The translations under genes and the position numbers were made by a program. DNA of 64,000 nt from Candidatus Nanopelagicales bacterium (GTDB lineage: Bacteria > Actinomycetota > Actinomycetes > S36-B12): the NCBI GenBank assembly GCA_030827125.1, contig JAURFD010000001.1, positions 1-64,000 of the forward strand. The letters are read 5' to 3'. The notes below the pieces were generated by a model, which saw only the letters and a list, made by a program, of their open reading frames with translations, ran no database searches and had not been told where the DNA came from. Shown one piece after another: positions 8,785-18,552 of this stretch. The stretch's first letter is position 1, and every line of letters begins with the position of its first letter.

Positions 8785-9021
8785 ATGAGGCGCATTGGCA
8801 TGGCATTGGCATCGGGGGCGGCGGTCCTGGCGCTCGCCGCATGCGGTGGTGGCGGAGGCGGCGATGAGTCGCCAGCCCCGGAGGACACGATGAACAATCC
8901 GGCTTCGGCGTACTGCGAGTCCAAGGGTGGCACCGTCAATCTCGACACGGGCATCTGCACCCTGCCCGACGGCACGGAGATCGACGAGTGGGAGCTCTAC
9001 CGCAGCGAAAACCCGGAGTAG
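8785..9021 (+). CDS. small DUF333-like lipoprotein
   Basis: The protein has 78 residues. The N-terminus is a lipoprotein signal ending in LALAAC with the acylated Cys followed by a glycine run. The mature part reads NPASAYCESKGGTV...GICTLPDGTEIDEWELYR. This matches the DUF333/haemolysin-type short domain with two cysteines, found in small secreted proteins and some protease-inhibitor-like precursors. It starts at the ATG at 8785 after GGAAGG. The function is unknown. It is followed by a bidirectional hairpin shared with the convergent galM. Confidence 0.85.
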   Translation: MRRIGMALASGAAVLALAACGGGGGGDESPAPEDTMNNPASAYCESKGGTVNLDTGICTLPDGTEIDEWELYRSENPE

Positions 9022-9034
9022 GCATCACGCATTC

Positions 9035-9084
9035 GTGAACCGGCGGTGTGGTCGGCCCTTGCAGTCGGTCACACCGCCGTTCAC
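9035..9084. terminator. bidirectional hairpin between the DUF333 gene and galM
   Basis: GTGAAC-c-GGCGGTGTG (9035-9050) pairs with CACACCGCC-GTTCAC (9070-9084), leaving one bulged C and a 19-base loop. The 3' arm overlaps the galM stop codon. Position between convergent genes suggests termination in both directions. Confidence 0.6.
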
Positions 9085-10100
9085 TTCGTGGTGAAGTCCA
9101 GTCTCGTGGTGGTCGTGTAGTGCTCGCCTGGCCGCAGAACACATTCGCCCAACGCCGGCTGATTGGGTGCGTCGGGCAGCCGCTGTGCCTCTAGGGACAC
9201 CGACTGGTGGACCTCGAACGGAGGATGCAGGCTGTTCCCCGTGTAGACCTGCAGGCCGGGCGCATCCGAGGAGACAGTCATCGTGCGGCCCGATGCCGGT
9301 CCGTGTAGCCGAGCCGCCACGCGAATCCCCACCCCATCGATGAGGTAGCAGTCATCGAGCCCGCCCGTGGCTTCGATGACCGGGCCGAGCCGGTGTGGCG
9401 CCAACAGGTCGTACGGCGTTCCGGCGACGTCGACGATGCCCGTCGGGATGCCGGTGGGGTCCATGGACAGGCGTCGATGCGCCGGCACCTCGAGCACATG
9501 GTCAGCGATCGACGTCGATCCGTCGAGGTTCCAGTAGCCGTGATTGGCGAGGCTCACCACGGTGGGGGCATCGGTCGTCGCCAACATCTCGATCTCGATG
9601 CGACCCGGACTGATCCGGTACGTCGTGTGCGCCGTCATCGCGCCGGGGAAGCCCTCGTCACCGTCCGGGCTCACCAGGCCGAACGTCACCGCGACGGCGT
9701 TCGCTGACTCATCGATCGCGTCGACGGTCCAGGTGTGTCGATCGAAGCCGTGCAGTCCGCCATGCAGGGTGTTGGGGGGGTTGTTGGCGTCGAGTTGATA
9801 CGTCGTGCCGTCCAAAGTGAAGGCACCACCGGCGATCCGGTTGGCGTAGCGCCCGAGTGTCGAGCCGAGATGCGGATTGCGTGGGATGTCGGCGTAGTCC
9901 GCGACGCGCGGCAGGCTCAGGTGCACCTGGCCGAGGCGACCGTCACGATCGGGCACCTCGACGCTATGCAGCGCCGCGCCGAGGTCGAGCAGGCTGACTC
10001 TGATGACCGGCGCCCCATCCGCGTCGGGTTGGCCGAGTGCGATGTCGATGACGCCGATGCCGACGTCACCAGCCTCGACCGTTCTTCGTGTGACGGTCAT
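9081..10100 (-). CDS. galM: aldose 1-epimerase (galactose mutarotase)
   Basis: The protein has 339 residues and a GalM-family beta-sandwich enzyme pattern. Visible signatures are NPHLGSTLGRYANRIAGG near the N-terminus, NTLHGG with the active-site His, LANHGYWNLDG with the second His, and a C-terminal VYTGNSLHPPF region. It interconverts alpha and beta anomers of hexoses in the cytoplasm. It starts 15 bases after the pgm stop on the same strand, so pgm-galM form a hexose-metabolism operon. A usual metal-independent GalM is about this length. Confidence 0.93.
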   Translation of the reverse strand: MTVTRRTVEAGDVGIGVIDIALGQPDADGAPVIRVSLLDLGAALHSVEVPDRDGRLGQVHLSLPRVADYADIPRNPHLGSTLGRYANRIAGGAFTLDGTTYQLDANNPPNTLHGGLHGFDRHTWTVDAIDESANAVAVTFGLVSPDGDEGFPGAMTAHTTYRISPGRIEIEMLATTDAPTVVSLANHGYWNLDGSTSIADHVLEVPAHRRLSMDPTGIPTGIVDVAGTPYDLLAPHRLGPVIEATGGLDDCYLIDGVGIRVAARLHGPASGRTMTVSSDAPGLQVYTGNSLHPPFEVHQSVSLEAQRLPDAPNQPALGECVLRPGEHYTTTTRLDFTTK

Positions 10101-10115
10101 CGCAGCGATGCTCGC

Positions 10116-11768
10116 TTACGACCCGAGTGCAGCGTCGACGACCTCGCGTGCAGCCGCCTGTACCTGCGCGAGGTGGTCGGGGCCGCGGAAGGACTCGGCG
10201 TAGATCTTGTAGACGTCTTCGGTGCCGGAGGGGCGCGCCGCAAACCACGAACTCTCAGATTCGACCTTCAGGCCCCCGATGGGTGCGTCGTTGCCGGGGG
10301 CGCGGGTGAGCACGCGGGTGATGGGTTCGCCGGCGAGTTCGGTGGAGGTCACCTGCTCAGGGGTGAGGGCGCCAAGCGCCGCCTTCTGGTCGCGAGTGGC
10401 CGCGGCATCGATACGGGCGTAGGCGGGGTCGCCGTGCACCTCGGTGAGTCGGCGGTAGTGCTGGGACGGCGAATCACCCGTGATGGCCAGGATCTCCGAG
10501 GCCAGTAGCGCCAGGATGATGCCGTCCTTATCGGTGGTCCACACCGAGCCATCGCGGCGCAGGAACGATGCGCCGGCAGACTCTTCGCCGCCGAAGCCGA
10601 CACTGCCGTCGATGAGCCCCGGGACGAACCACTTGAACCCGACCGGCACCTCCCACAGTCGTCGCCCAAGGGCGGCGGTGACCCGATCAATCATTGACGA
10701 GCTGACCACGGTCTTGCCGACGGCGGCCTCGCCGGACCAGCCATCGCGGCGGGCGAAGAGGTAGTCGATGGCGACCGACAGGAAGTGGTTGGGATTCATC
10801 AGGCCGCCGTCGGGAGTCACGATGCCGTGGCGATCGGAGTCCGCGTCGTTGCCGGTGGCGATGTCGTAGTCGGCACGTCGTTCGATGAGTGACGCCATCG
10901 CGTGCGGGGACGAGCAGTCCATACGGATATTGCCGTCCCAATCCAGGGTCATGAAGCGCCATGTCGGATCGACGCGTGGGTTGACGACGGTGAGATCCAG
11001 GGAGTAGGTCTCGGCGATGGCGGCCCAGTAGTCGACGCTCGCGCCACCGAGTGGATCGGCCCCAATGCGCACGCCGGCACCGCGGATCGCCTCGATATCG
11101 ACGACGTTCGGCAGATCGTCGACGTACTCGCGCAGGTAGTCGTAGCGCTGGGTAGTGGATGCCGCGAGAGCGCGTGGCAGCGTGACGCGGCGGACGCCCT
11201 CAAGTTGGGCGCCCAGGATTTCGTTGGCCCGGGTTTGGATGCCCGACGTGATCTCCGATCCAGCGGGTCCTCCATCGGGCGGGTTGTACTTGAAGCCACC
11301 GTCGCGGGGCGGATTGTGGCTTGGCGTGACGACGATGCCGTCGGCACGACCGGGATCGGTGGCTGATCGCCCGGCGTTGTGTCGCAGGATCGCGTGCGAA
11401 ATCGCAGGGGTCGGGGTGAGGCCATCGCGTGCGTCGATGGCGACCGTCACGCCGTGTGCGGCAAGCACCTCGAGGGCAGTCGCCCAGGCGGGCTGGCTGA
11501 GGGCGTGAGTGTCGCGACCGAGGAAGAGGGGTCCGTTGATGCCTTGCTTCTTGCGGTACTCCACGATCGCCTGCGTCGTCGCGGCGATGTGGTCGTCATT
11601 GAACCCGTTGGTGAACGACGACCCGCGATGCCCGGAAGTACCGAAGGCGACCCGCTGGCCGGGATCGCTGACGTCGGGGTGCCCGGTGTAGTACGCCGTC
11701 ACGAGAGCGGCAATGTCGACGAGGTCCGAATCCTGGGCCGGCGTACCAGCGCGCGGGTGCACGGTCAT
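10116..11768 (-). CDS. pgm: phosphoglucomutase, alpha-D-glucose phosphate-specific
   Basis: The protein has 550 residues and interconverts glucose 1- and 6-phosphate. It shows FGTSGHRG near the N-terminus, [11 protein letters not shown] with the phospho-serine loop, a metal-binding DADSDRHG loop, EESAGASF for sugar recognition and RPSGTE for phosphate binding. Length and motifs fit the bacterial Pgm class. The ATG at 11768 is preferred because the upstream extension overlaps the divergent P450 promoter; CAAGAT lies six bases upstream. It is the first gene of pgm-galM. Confidence 0.95.
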   Translation of the reverse strand: MTVHPRAGTPAQDSDLVDIAALVTAYYTGHPDVSDPGQRVAFGTSGHRGSSFTNGFNDDHIAATTQAIVEYRKKQGINGPLFLGRDTHALSQPAWATALEVLAAHGVTVAIDARDGLTPTPAISHAILRHNAGRSATDPGRADGIVVTPSHNPPRDGGFKYNPPDGGPAGSEITSGIQTRANEILGAQLEGVRRVTLPRALAASTTQRYDYLREYVDDLPNVVDIEAIRGAGVRIGADPLGGASVDYWAAIAETYSLDLTVVNPRVDPTWRFMTLDWDGNIRMDCSSPHAMASLIERRADYDIATGNDADSDRHGIVTPDGGLMNPNHFLSVAIDYLFARRDGWSGEAAVGKTVVSSSMIDRVTAALGRRLWEVPVGFKWFVPGLIDGSVGFGGEESAGASFLRRDGSVWTTDKDGIILALLASEILAITGDSPSQHYRRLTEVHGDPAYARIDAAATRDQKAALGALTPEQVTSTELAGEPITRVLTRAPGNDAPIGGLKVESESSWFAARPSGTEDVYKIYAESFRGPDHLAQVQAAAREVVDAALGS

Positions 11769-11809
11769 GGGGCCATCTTGCCGGGTCCGGCTGGCCGCTC
11801 GCAGGCGCA

Positions 11810-11815
11810 TAGGCT
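11810..11815 (+). promoter_or_regulatory. -10 element, probable leaderless promoter of the P450 gene
   Basis: TAGGCT is followed by six bases and then GTG at 11822; no Shine-Dalgarno is present. It faces the divergent pgm start 42 bp away. Confidence 0.55.
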
Positions 11816-11821
11816 CATCAC

Positions 11822-13308
11822 GTGGCCGAACGCGACGCACCTGCGATCTCGCGCGATGACGCCCCCGGGAGGGGGGCTGCTCGACGCGAGGAGAGCGCGG
11901 TGATCTCGCGCGACGGCGTACCCGATCGTCGTTACGTGCGTACACCCGCGACGGCACCGGGTCCGAGCGGGCCACAGATGCTGCGTCACCTGCAATTCAT
12001 TCGCCGGGATCCGCTCGGTTTTCTGCAACGGATGACAGCGGAGTACGGCGCGGTGGTGCAGTTCCCCATCCCGTCCCCGCCAAGCTATCTCGTCTCCGAT
12101 TCCGCGCGGTGCGACGGGTGCTGGTCGACCGGGCGCGCGACTATGACAAGGCCACGGTGCAGTACCGGTCGCTGTCGATGGTCACCGGAGAGGGTCTGCT
12201 CACCACCTCGGGAGAGGTGTGGCGGCGCCAGCGCCGGATGGTGCAGCCCGCATTCCACCGCGCGGGTCTCGAGGCGGTGGTCGCGCATGCGTCGTCGGCC
12301 GCGAGTGCGCTGCTGGGTCGGTGGGGCGATGTCAGTCGACGAGCCGTCGTCGATGTTGACGAGGCCATGATGCGCGTGGCACTCGAGACCGTGGGTGCCT
12401 CGCTGTTTGGCACCGATCTGTCGGCGGACGCCGATCGTCTCGCACGAGCGACGCTTGAGGCGCTCGATGTGGTCGTCGCTTCGGCGCAGGTGCCGATTCG
12501 GCTCCCGGCGTGGACTCCCGCGCAGCGACGTCTGCGCAGTGCGCTCGAGGATTTGGACGGAGCGGTGGATCACATGATCGCTGCTCGCCTAGCCGATCCG
12601 CGGCCACCGGTTGATCTACTCGGCATGCTGCTCGAGGCGATGACGGGGGATGATCCGATCCCGCGGCGCGAGGTGCGCGATGAACTCGTGGCCTTCATGG
12701 TGGCAGGACACGAGACGGCGGCGAGCGCGCTCATGTGGTCGCTGTGGTTGCTGGCCGGTGATGGGGCGGCCCAGGATCGGGCGGCGGGGGAAGCTGCAGC
12801 AGTGCTCGGTGGTGCGGCGCCGACGTACGACGATCTTGACCGGTTGCCCTACCTAAGGGCAGTCGTTGACGAGGCGATGCGGCTGTATCCGCCGGTGTGG
12901 TTGGTGAGTCGGCGGGCGCTAGTCGATGACGTGTTGGGTGGCCGGGAGATTCCGGCGGGGTCGCTGGTCATCATGACGCCGTACCTCGCGCAGCGTGACG
13001 GCTCGCTGTGGGCCGATCCCGAAGAGTTCCGGCCCGAGCGGTTCCTGGGTGGGGCCAGCCCGTCAGGGGAGGCTGAGCCTGCCCGCCGGGCCAGAGTGCA
13101 GGCGGATGCCGCCTATTGGCCGTTCGGCCTTGGCCCGCGCATGTGCATCGGCAAGGACTTCGCCTACGTCGAAGCGATCACTGTGCTCGCCGTCCTGCTG
13201 CAGCGCGTGCGCGTCGCACGGGTGCCGGGGGAGCCAGCGCCCCACGCCGTACCGCTCGTGACGTTGCGTCCGGCCGACGCCCTACCGCTGGTTATCCGCC
13301 CGCGCTAG
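11822..13308 (+). pseudogene. cytochrome P450 split by a single-base frameshift
   Basis: Two overlapping frames together make one P450 of about 495 residues. The 5' frame (11822 to about 12105) carries the N-terminal region up to SYLVSDSA. The 3' frame, from about 12106 to 13308, continues with RRVLVDRARDYDK, the I-helix AGHETAA, EAMRLYPP (ExxR) and the heme loop FGLGPRMCIGKDF with its Cys. One missing base near 12101-12112 would restore the frame. Every catalytic motif lies in the intact 3' part, which suggests a recent lesion or a sequencing error rather than old decay. Two copies of a GATCTCGCGCGA 12-mer lie in the 5' coding part. The substrate is unknown; the form is that of bacterial fatty-acid-hydroxylase-like P450s. 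Confidence 0.85.
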
Positions 13309-13349
13309 GTCGCCTCGCCCACGCACCCCCGGCCGTTCGGCGATCTTTC

Positions 13350-13799
13350 TCAGCCGCCGCGGGTGACGTAGTCAACGAGGGCGGCCCTCTCCTCCTCGAG
13401 CGCTTCAAGGCGAGCCTTGACCACGTCGCCAATGCTGACGATGCCGACGAGCTTGCCGTCGACGGCCACCGGCAGGTGACGGAAGCGGCGGTCGGTCATG
13501 AGCGCCATAGCGTCGTCGACGGTGTCGCCGGGGCCGATGGTGATGACGTCCGCGGACATGATGGCGCTGACGCTCTTGGGACGGACCCCACCGGTACGAC
13601 CGGCGTCAGGATCCGCAGCCATCGCCCGAACGACGTCGCGCTCGGACACGATGCCGTCGATGCTGGTGCCGTCCACGGACGCGACGACAGCGCCAATCTT
13701 GTGTTGCGCGAGCAGATAGATGAGTTCGGCAACGGTGGCATCCGGCACGATCGTGACGGTGTCGGCCCCTTTGGTGGCCAGGATCGATGAGATCTTCAT
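13350..13799 (-). CDS. tandem CBS-domain protein
   Basis: The protein has 149 residues consisting of two CBS motifs (about 8-65 and 75-130) and a short charged C-terminal helix. The repeats include GAVVASVDGTSIDGIVSERDVVRAM and the matching LPVAVDGKLVGIVSIGDVV. Stand-alone CBS pairs bind adenine nucleotides and act as regulatory or energy-sensing proteins; its partner is unknown. The start at 13799 has a strong Shine-Dalgarno (GGAGGTGGATGCC-ATG). It is divergent from the GNAT gene and convergent with the P450. Confidence 0.88.
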   Translation of the reverse strand: MKISSILATKGADTVTIVPDATVAELIYLLAQHKIGAVVASVDGTSIDGIVSERDVVRAMAADPDAGRTGGVRPKSVSAIMSADVITIGPGDTVDDAMALMTDRRFRHLPVAVDGKLVGIVSIGDVVKARLEALEEERAALVDYVTRGG

Positions 13800-13869
13800 G
13801 GCATCCACCTCCGCTGTCATGGTGGCCGGTTGCCTGTGCCGCTGGCAAGGGTCGTGATGCAATCAGGAC

Positions 13870-14334
13870 GTGCTGCTACAGACATCGCGACTTGAACTCG
13901 TGGCTCCTGAGCGTGCCGCCTGGGCTGCGTTGCTGCGCGGTGAGATCCCCCCTGCAGCACAGGGCTACCCCACCACCGGTGACCTGGTCATGGCTCGGCT
14001 GGTCGTCGATGGCCACCTGGAGGCAGGGGAGTGGGGTCCCTGGCAGGTGCGTGAGACGTCAACCGGGCTGCTGATCGGCGGGGTCGGGTTCAAGGGCGCG
14101 CCCAGTGACGAGGGCATCGCGGAGATCGGCTACGGCCTGGTGGAAGTGGCGCGGGGGCGCGGACTCGCCACCGAGGCGGTGCAGGCCTTGGTGACGCACG
14201 CTTTCGCTCGGGGGGCCAGCGCTGTGATCGCCGAGACCGACGTCGACAACACCGCGAGCGCGAGTGTGCTGAGCCGCTGTGGTTTCGCGGAGACCGAGCG
14301 AACCGACTCGACCGTGTGGTGGCGGCGCAGATGA
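13870..14334 (+). CDS. GNAT-family N-acetyltransferase (RimJ/RimL-like)
   Basis: The protein has 154 residues. It opens with LLQTSRLELVAPERAAW, typical of RimJ/RimL-like acetyltransferases. The acetyl-CoA-binding segment is EVARGRGLATEAVQALV and a C-terminal NTASASVLSRCGFAE motif follows. It acetylates an amine using acetyl-CoA; the substrate is unknown. The GTG start has TGCAAT six bases upstream and no Shine-Dalgarno. It ends two bases before the stop of convergent hisN. Confidence 0.85.
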   Translation: MLLQTSRLELVAPERAAWAALLRGEIPPAAQGYPTTGDLVMARLVVDGHLEAGEWGPWQVRETSTGLLIGGVGFKGAPSDEGIAEIGYGLVEVARGRGLATEAVQALVTHAFARGASAVIAETDVDNTASASVLSRCGFAETERTDSTVWWRRR

Positions 14335-14336
14335 GG

Positions 14337-15107
14337 TCAGCCGTGGATAGCGCGCAAGGCGGCCTCGTGGAGTACGCCGTTCGTTGTCAGTCCGCCTTCG
14401 CCGGTCATGAGATTGCTGCCGTCCATCGCGGTCATCCGGCCACCTGCCTCCTCGACCACCGGCACCAGCGCCGCGACATCCCAAATGTTCAGCACCGGCT
14501 CGGCGGCCACATCGACGACGCCTTCGGCCACCATCATGTGCGACCAGAAGTCCCCGTAGGCGCGGCTTCGCCAGGTGGCATCCATCAGGCGACCGAGCCC
14601 GCCCTCGGGCCAGTCCTCGCCGTCGCTGAAGGAGAACGAAGCCTGAGCCAAGTCATCCACTGAACTCACGGTGTTGCGGCGCGGCTCGGCGTCCTCGGGC
14701 CCCTGGGTCCAGGATCCTTCGCCGCGCGCCGCCCACCAACGCCGCCCGAGCGCGGGCGCGCTCACCACGCCGACAACGATCGCGTCACCGTCAGCGAGCG
14801 CGATCAGCGTCGCCCAGACGGGCACCCCTCGCAGGTAGTTCTTCGTTCCGTCGATCGGGTCGATGATCCAACGCCGACCGGTGCCGATGTCGCCGCCATA
14901 CTCCTCTCCGACAATCGCATCGGCCGGCCGGCGCTCGGCCAGGATTGCGCGGAGCAGTCCCTCGGTCGCGCGGTCAGCTTCGGTGACCGGCGTAAGGTCG
15001 GCCTTCGATTCGACAGCCAGGTCGGGCTGCCGGAAATGTCGCAGGGTGACCTCATCGGCGCGATCGGCGAGTTCGAGGGCCAAAGCGAGGTCGTCGGGTG
15101 TCGTCAC
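14337..15107 (-). CDS. hisN: histidinol-phosphatase, inositol-monophosphatase family
   Basis: The protein has 256 residues and belongs to the IMPase superfamily. It has VTEAD, GEEYGG, the metal motif WIIDPIDGTKNY and the C-terminal NIWDVAAL (WD motif). The DGTKNYLRGVPVW form is characteristic of actinobacterial HisN, which removes phosphate from histidinol phosphate in histidine synthesis. A GTG at 15116 is also possible. The GTG at 15107 is preferred because TAGCGT lies seven bases before it and the resulting N-terminus fits the family. It is divergent from DUF2231 with only a few dozen bases between. Confidence 0.88.
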   Translation of the reverse strand: MTTPDDLALALELADRADEVTLRHFRQPDLAVESKADLTPVTEADRATEGLLRAILAERRPADAIVGEEYGGDIGTGRRWIIDPIDGTKNYLRGVPVWATLIALADGDAIVVGVVSAPALGRRWWAARGEGSWTQGPEDAEPRRNTVSSVDDLAQASFSFSDGEDWPEGGLGRLMDATWRSRAYGDFWSHMMVAEGVVDVAAEPVLNIWDVAALVPVVEEAGGRMTAMDGSNLMTGEGGLTTNGVLHEAALRAIHG

Positions 15108-15114
15108 AGGTCTC

Positions 15115-15120
15115 ACGCTA
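15115..15120 (-). promoter_or_regulatory. -10 element, probable leaderless promoter of hisN
   Basis: TAGCGT on the minus strand lies seven bases before the GTG at 15107. It abuts the divergent promoter at 15131-15136. Confidence 0.5.
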
Positions 15121-15130
15121 CCGAGGGGCT

Positions 15131-15136
15131 TAGCCT
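15131..15136 (+). promoter_or_regulatory. -10 element, probable leaderless promoter of the DUF2231 gene
   Basis: TAGCCT plus six bases plus ATG at 15143, with no Shine-Dalgarno. Confidence 0.6.
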
Positions 15137-15142
15137 GGCCCG

Positions 15143-15595
15143 ATGGAGACGCTCTTCGGTCTGCCCGCCCATCCCCTCATGGTTCATGCCCCGATCGTCC
15201 TGCTACCCCTGGCTGCGCTCGGCGCCATCATCATGGGCTTTTCTGCCCGCTTCTCGGTCCGGTTCGGTCCGCTGGTCACGGCCGTCGCCGGAGTAGGCGC
15301 GGTGACGGCCGCCCTGGCAAAGCTGAGTGGCCAGCAACTCGTCGAGTCGGTCGGTGTCAGTGAGGACCACCAACAGGCCGGCGGCCAGCTGCCCTTCGCG
15401 GCGGCGGGCTTCTTCATTCTCGTTCTCGCGCTGTGGCTGCTCGACCGTCGCGGTCCGCGCAACCTCGGTATTCAGATTCTCGCGGTCGTCGTGATCGCGG
15501 CGTCGATCATCATCGTCGGATGGGTCATCCGCACAGGCCATACGGGAGCGGAGATGGTGTGGCAGGGGATAGGTCAGCAACTCACCGGCTCATGA
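15143..15595 (+). CDS. DUF2231 membrane protein
   Basis: The protein has 150 residues with four predicted membrane segments. LPAHPLMVHAPIVLLPLA at the N-terminus is the DUF2231 hallmark, including its conserved histidines (HP...H). Members are inner-membrane proteins of unknown function, sometimes near redox or heme genes. The stop overlaps the start of the nuclease lipoprotein (ATGA), so the two are translationally coupled. Transcription is probably leaderless. Confidence 0.88.
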   Translation: METLFGLPAHPLMVHAPIVLLPLAALGAIIMGFSARFSVRFGPLVTAVAGVGAVTAALAKLSGQQLVESVGVSEDHQQAGGQLPFAAAGFFILVLALWLLDRRGPRNLGIQILAVVVIAASIIIVGWVIRTGHTGAEMVWQGIGQQLTGS

Positions 15596-16095
15596 TTCGT
15601 CGCCTCGGGCTCGCGTTGGCGGCCCTGTCTTTCACTCTCAGTGCCTGCGGTGGTGGTGATGACCCGTCGATGGCGACCGGCGTCCAGCAGGGACCGTACG
15701 ACGTCGTCCGCGTGGTGGATGGCGACACGGTGCGCGTGATGCGCGGGGGCGAGGAGATCGTCGTACGACTGATCGGCATCAACACACCCGAGACCGTCGC
15801 CCCCGATCGACCTGTCGAGTGCTTCGGCCCGGAGGCATCCGCGCGGGCGAAGGAGTTGCTCGAGGGCAAGCAGGTGTGGCTGGAGTACGACCCGGTCTCG
15901 GGAATGCTCGACAAGTACGACCGCACGCTCGCCTATGTGTGGCTGACTCCCGACGTCATGCTCAACGAGTTGCTCGTGCGCGAGGGCTATGCCGAGGAGT
16001 ACCCGTACAGCAAGGGCGCGAAGTTCGAGGACGAGATGGCCGCTGCGGAACGTGAGGCGCAATCGGTTGGGGCCGGACTTTGGAGCGCCTGCTAG
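15592..16095 (+). CDS. thermonuclease-like (SNase) lipoprotein
   Basis: The protein has 167 residues. A lipoprotein signal ends in SFTLSAC with the acylated Cys. The staphylococcal-nuclease fold follows: VVDGDTVRV (calcium Asp), RLIGINTPE with the catalytic Arg, a second acidic cluster, and the YDRTLAYVW segment carrying the second catalytic Arg. It should be a calcium-dependent extracellular nuclease tethered to the membrane, perhaps for scavenging nucleic acid. The start overlaps the DUF2231 stop by four bases. Hairpin element C lies just downstream. Confidence 0.88.
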   Translation: MIRRLGLALAALSFTLSACGGGDDPSMATGVQQGPYDVVRVVDGDTVRVMRGGEEIVVRLIGINTPETVAPDRPVECFGPEASARAKELLEGKQVWLEYDPVSGMLDKYDRTLAYVWLTPDVMLNELLVREGYAEEYPYSKGAKFEDEMAAAEREAQSVGAGLWSAC

Positions 16096-16109
16096 CTCAA
16101 TCCCCTTAA

Positions 16110-16165
16110 TTTCCGACCGTCCTGGTTGCTTTTCGGACGCCAAAACCCACCACTATGGTCGGAAA
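16110..16165. repeat. intergenic hairpin element C (dispersed palindromic family)
   Basis: This is a 56-bp element between convergent genes. The outer arms TTTCCGACC (16110-16118) and GGTCGGAAA (16157-16165) are perfect. The inner arms TGGTTGCTTTT and AAAACCCACCA pair with two mismatches around the core CGGACGCC. Read in reverse complement it aligns closely with element D at 27712-27765, so the two are copies in opposite orientation. Confidence 0.78.
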
Positions 16166-16174
16166 CCGGAGGAG

Positions 16175-17197
16175 TTAGTCCGTGGGTAGGTCGTCCACTG
16201 AGTTGCCGCTCGCGAGCAGGCGGCGTAGCGACGCGAGTCGGGCCTGCAGGTGCGGATCGTCACCGACGAAATCATCGAGCGCGCACTCCGTTTCGTCATG
16301 GGTGCAGCCGCGCGGGCAGCCTTCGAGACCACCGGCGAGATCGTCGAACGCCGCGATGACAGAGTCGGGCGACACGTGCGCGAGTCCGAATGACCGAACC
16401 CCGGGGGTGTCGACAATCCACCCGCCGGAAGGCAGCGGCAACGCTAACGCCGACGTGGACGTGTGCCGCCCACGACCGGTGACCTCATTGACATGACCGG
16501 TGCTCCGATCGGCACCAGGCACGAGCGCGTTGACGAGCGTCGACTTACCCACGCCGGAGTGTCCGACGAGCACGGTGACGTGATCGGTCAGCTGATCAAT
16601 GACGTTCTCCAGATCCGCGGCGACCGGCTGCTTGCCTGCTCCCCGGGCCACTGTCACGGCGGGTACGTCGAGCGCGGCGTAGGCATCGATGACCGGCTGG
16701 GCTGGAGCGAGATCGGCCTTGGTCAAGATGAGCAGTGGCTGCAGGCCAGCGTCGTACGCCGCCACCAGCGCGCGGTCGATGAACCCGAATCGCGGCGGGG
16801 GATCGGTGAGTGCGGTCACGACGCCGAGTTGGTCGGCGTTCGCGACGATGACGCGCTCGACCGGGTCGCTGTCATCGGCCGTACGACGCAGCACGGTCGT
16901 GCGATCCTCCTGCCGCACGATGCGCGCGAGTGAATCCTCTCCGGCGGAGGTGTCACCAACCAGTCGCACGCGATCACCGACGACAACACCCTTGCGGCCG
17001 AGTTCGCGTGCCTTGACCGCGAGCACCTGGCGGCCGTCGTCGGTGATGACGGTGAAGCGGCCGCGGTCGACGGTGACGATGCGCGCGAGCAAGGCGTCGT
17101 CGTAGTTGGGTCGATCCTTGGATCGGGGTCGGGACTTGCCGCGTCCCGGTCGGACGCGGACGTCGTCCTCGTCCCAGTGTCGCCTGTGGCGACTCAC
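16175..17197 (-). CDS. rsgA: ribosome small-subunit-dependent GTPase RsgA
   Basis: The protein has 340 residues: an N-terminal OB fold, a circularly permuted GTPase domain and a zinc finger. The permuted order is visible, with TKAD (G4) before [14 protein letters not shown] (G1) and DTPGV (G3). CPRGCTH plus a later Cys supplies zinc ligands. RsgA helps late 30S maturation. The GTG at 17197 overlaps the aroA stop (GTGA), which decides the start over a longer reading from 17224. It is the second gene of aroA-rsgA. Confidence 0.94.
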   Translation of the reverse strand: MSRHRRHWDEDDVRVRPGRGKSRPRSKDRPNYDDALLARIVTVDRGRFTVITDDGRQVLAVKARELGRKGVVVGDRVRLVGDTSAGEDSLARIVRQEDRTTVLRRTADDSDPVERVIVANADQLGVVTALTDPPPRFGFIDRALVAAYDAGLQPLLILTKADLAPAQPVIDAYAALDVPAVTVARGAGKQPVAADLENVIDQLTDHVTVLVGHSGVGKSTLVNALVPGADRSTGHVNEVTGRGRHTSTSALALPLPSGGWIVDTPGVRSFGLAHVSPDSVIAAFDDLAGGLEGCPRGCTHDETECALDDFVGDDPHLQARLASLRRLLASGNSVDDLPTD

Positions 17198-18492
17198 GCG
17201 GTCCCCGAGAGCATCGCCGACCACATGCCCGGGAAGTCCGGCAGTGTCTTGGCCGTCGTGCCGATGTTGCGGATCTCGACGCCCGGGATGACGAGGCCGA
17301 TGATCGCAGCGGCCGTCGCCATCCGATGGTCGTCGTACGACGACACGATGCCCCCGTGCAGCGTGGTCGGCGTGATGATGAGGCCGTCCTTGGTCTGCTC
17401 GACCTGGCCACCGAGGCTGTTGATCATCTCGGCGAGCGCGGCGAGGCGATCGGTCTCGTGGCCGCGCAGATGTGCGATCCCGCGCAGATGTGAGGGAGTC
17501 GATGCGAGGGCAGCAACGGCGGCGATGGTGGGAGTGAGTTCGCCGACGTCATGCAAATCGACGTCGATCCCGGTGATGGTGTCCGGCCCGCTGAGGATGA
17601 GGTCACCCTCGAGGTAGTGCAGGGAGCCGCCCATCTGGGCGAAGATCCCGCGCAACGCATCTCCGGCCTGCGTGGTGTGGCGCGGCCAATCGCGGATGAT
17701 GACCGACCCCGCGGTGACCATGGCGGCGGCGAGGAAGGGTCCGGCGTTCGACAGATCCGGCTCGATGAGGCGGTCATGCGCGGCGATCCGGGTGGGGGTG
17801 AGGTGCCAGCTGGCTCGCTCGCGATCGAAGTCGACGTGCACGCCGTGCTCGGTGAGCATGTGCAAGGTCATCTCGATGTGCGGCAGGCTTGGCAGTGACG
17901 GGCCGGTGTGGGTGAGGGTCAGCCCCTCGTCGAATCGCGCGGCCGACAGCAGCAGTCCGCTGACGAACTGGCTCGATGCCGAGGCGTTGATGTCGACGAC
18001 GCCACCACGCACGCTTCCGGTGCCTTCCACACGGAGGGGGAGGTAGCCGTCGGCATCGGTGCAGGCCACGCCCACCGCGCGCAGGGCCTCGATCATGGGA
18101 CCGAGCGGTCGCTCGCGGGCGCGCGGATCGCCGTCAAAATCGACGGGCCCGCTCGCGAGAGCGGCGACCGGCGGCACGAAGCGCATCACGGTGCCGGCGA
18201 GGCCGACGTTCACATGGGCATTGCCGTGCAGCGGGCCGGGCCTGACCTGCCAGTCGACGTTGCCGACGCGGTCGGTCTTGATCTCGGTGATGTCCGTGCC
18301 CAACGCGGTGAGGGCACCGGCCATGAGGTGGGTATCGCGCGCGAGCAGGGCTCGCTTGATCGTGGACGGGCCGTCCGCCAGCGCGGCGAGCACGAGAGCA
18401 CGGTTGGTGGCCGACTTCGACCCGGGCACGCGGACGGTCGCCGAGATCGGTCCCTCGGCAGTAGGTGCCGGCCAGGTGGCGTTGTCATCCAT
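17194..18492 (-). CDS. aroA: 3-phosphoshikimate 1-carboxyvinyltransferase (EPSP synthase)
   Basis: The protein has 432 residues and makes EPSP from shikimate 3-phosphate and PEP in aromatic amino-acid synthesis. [18 protein letters not shown] near residue 20 is the N-terminal signature, GLAGTVMRF the PEP-site loop and SYDDHRMA the C-terminal motif. GLAGT in place of the GNAGT of the common class I enzymes (the pattern shown here, with G-to-A-type changes near this loop, is often discussed for glyphosate tolerance) is worth noting but proves nothing alone. It is followed by overlapping rsgA and lies divergent from the SRAP gene. Confidence 0.95.
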   Translation of the reverse strand: MDDNATWPAPTAEGPISATVRVPGSKSATNRALVLAALADGPSTIKRALLARDTHLMAGALTALGTDITEIKTDRVGNVDWQVRPGPLHGNAHVNVGLAGTVMRFVPPVAALASGPVDFDGDPRARERPLGPMIEALRAVGVACTDADGYLPLRVEGTGSVRGGVVDINASASSQFVSGLLLSAARFDEGLTLTHTGPSLPSLPHIEMTLHMLTEHGVHVDFDRERASWHLTPTRIAAHDRLIEPDLSNAGPFLAAAMVTAGSVIIRDWPRHTTQAGDALRGIFAQMGGSLHYLEGDLILSGPDTITGIDVDLHDVGELTPTIAAVAALASTPSHLRGIAHLRGHETDRLAALAEMINSLGGQVEQTKDGLIITPTTLHGGIVSSYDDHRMATAAAIIGLVIPGVEIRNIGTTAKTLPDFPGMWSAMLSGTA

Positions 18493-18552
18493 CACCGCTG
18501 AGGGTATCGGCCGGGCTGGACGGTGCCCGGTTGCCTCGTGCAGGCTGGCCAC

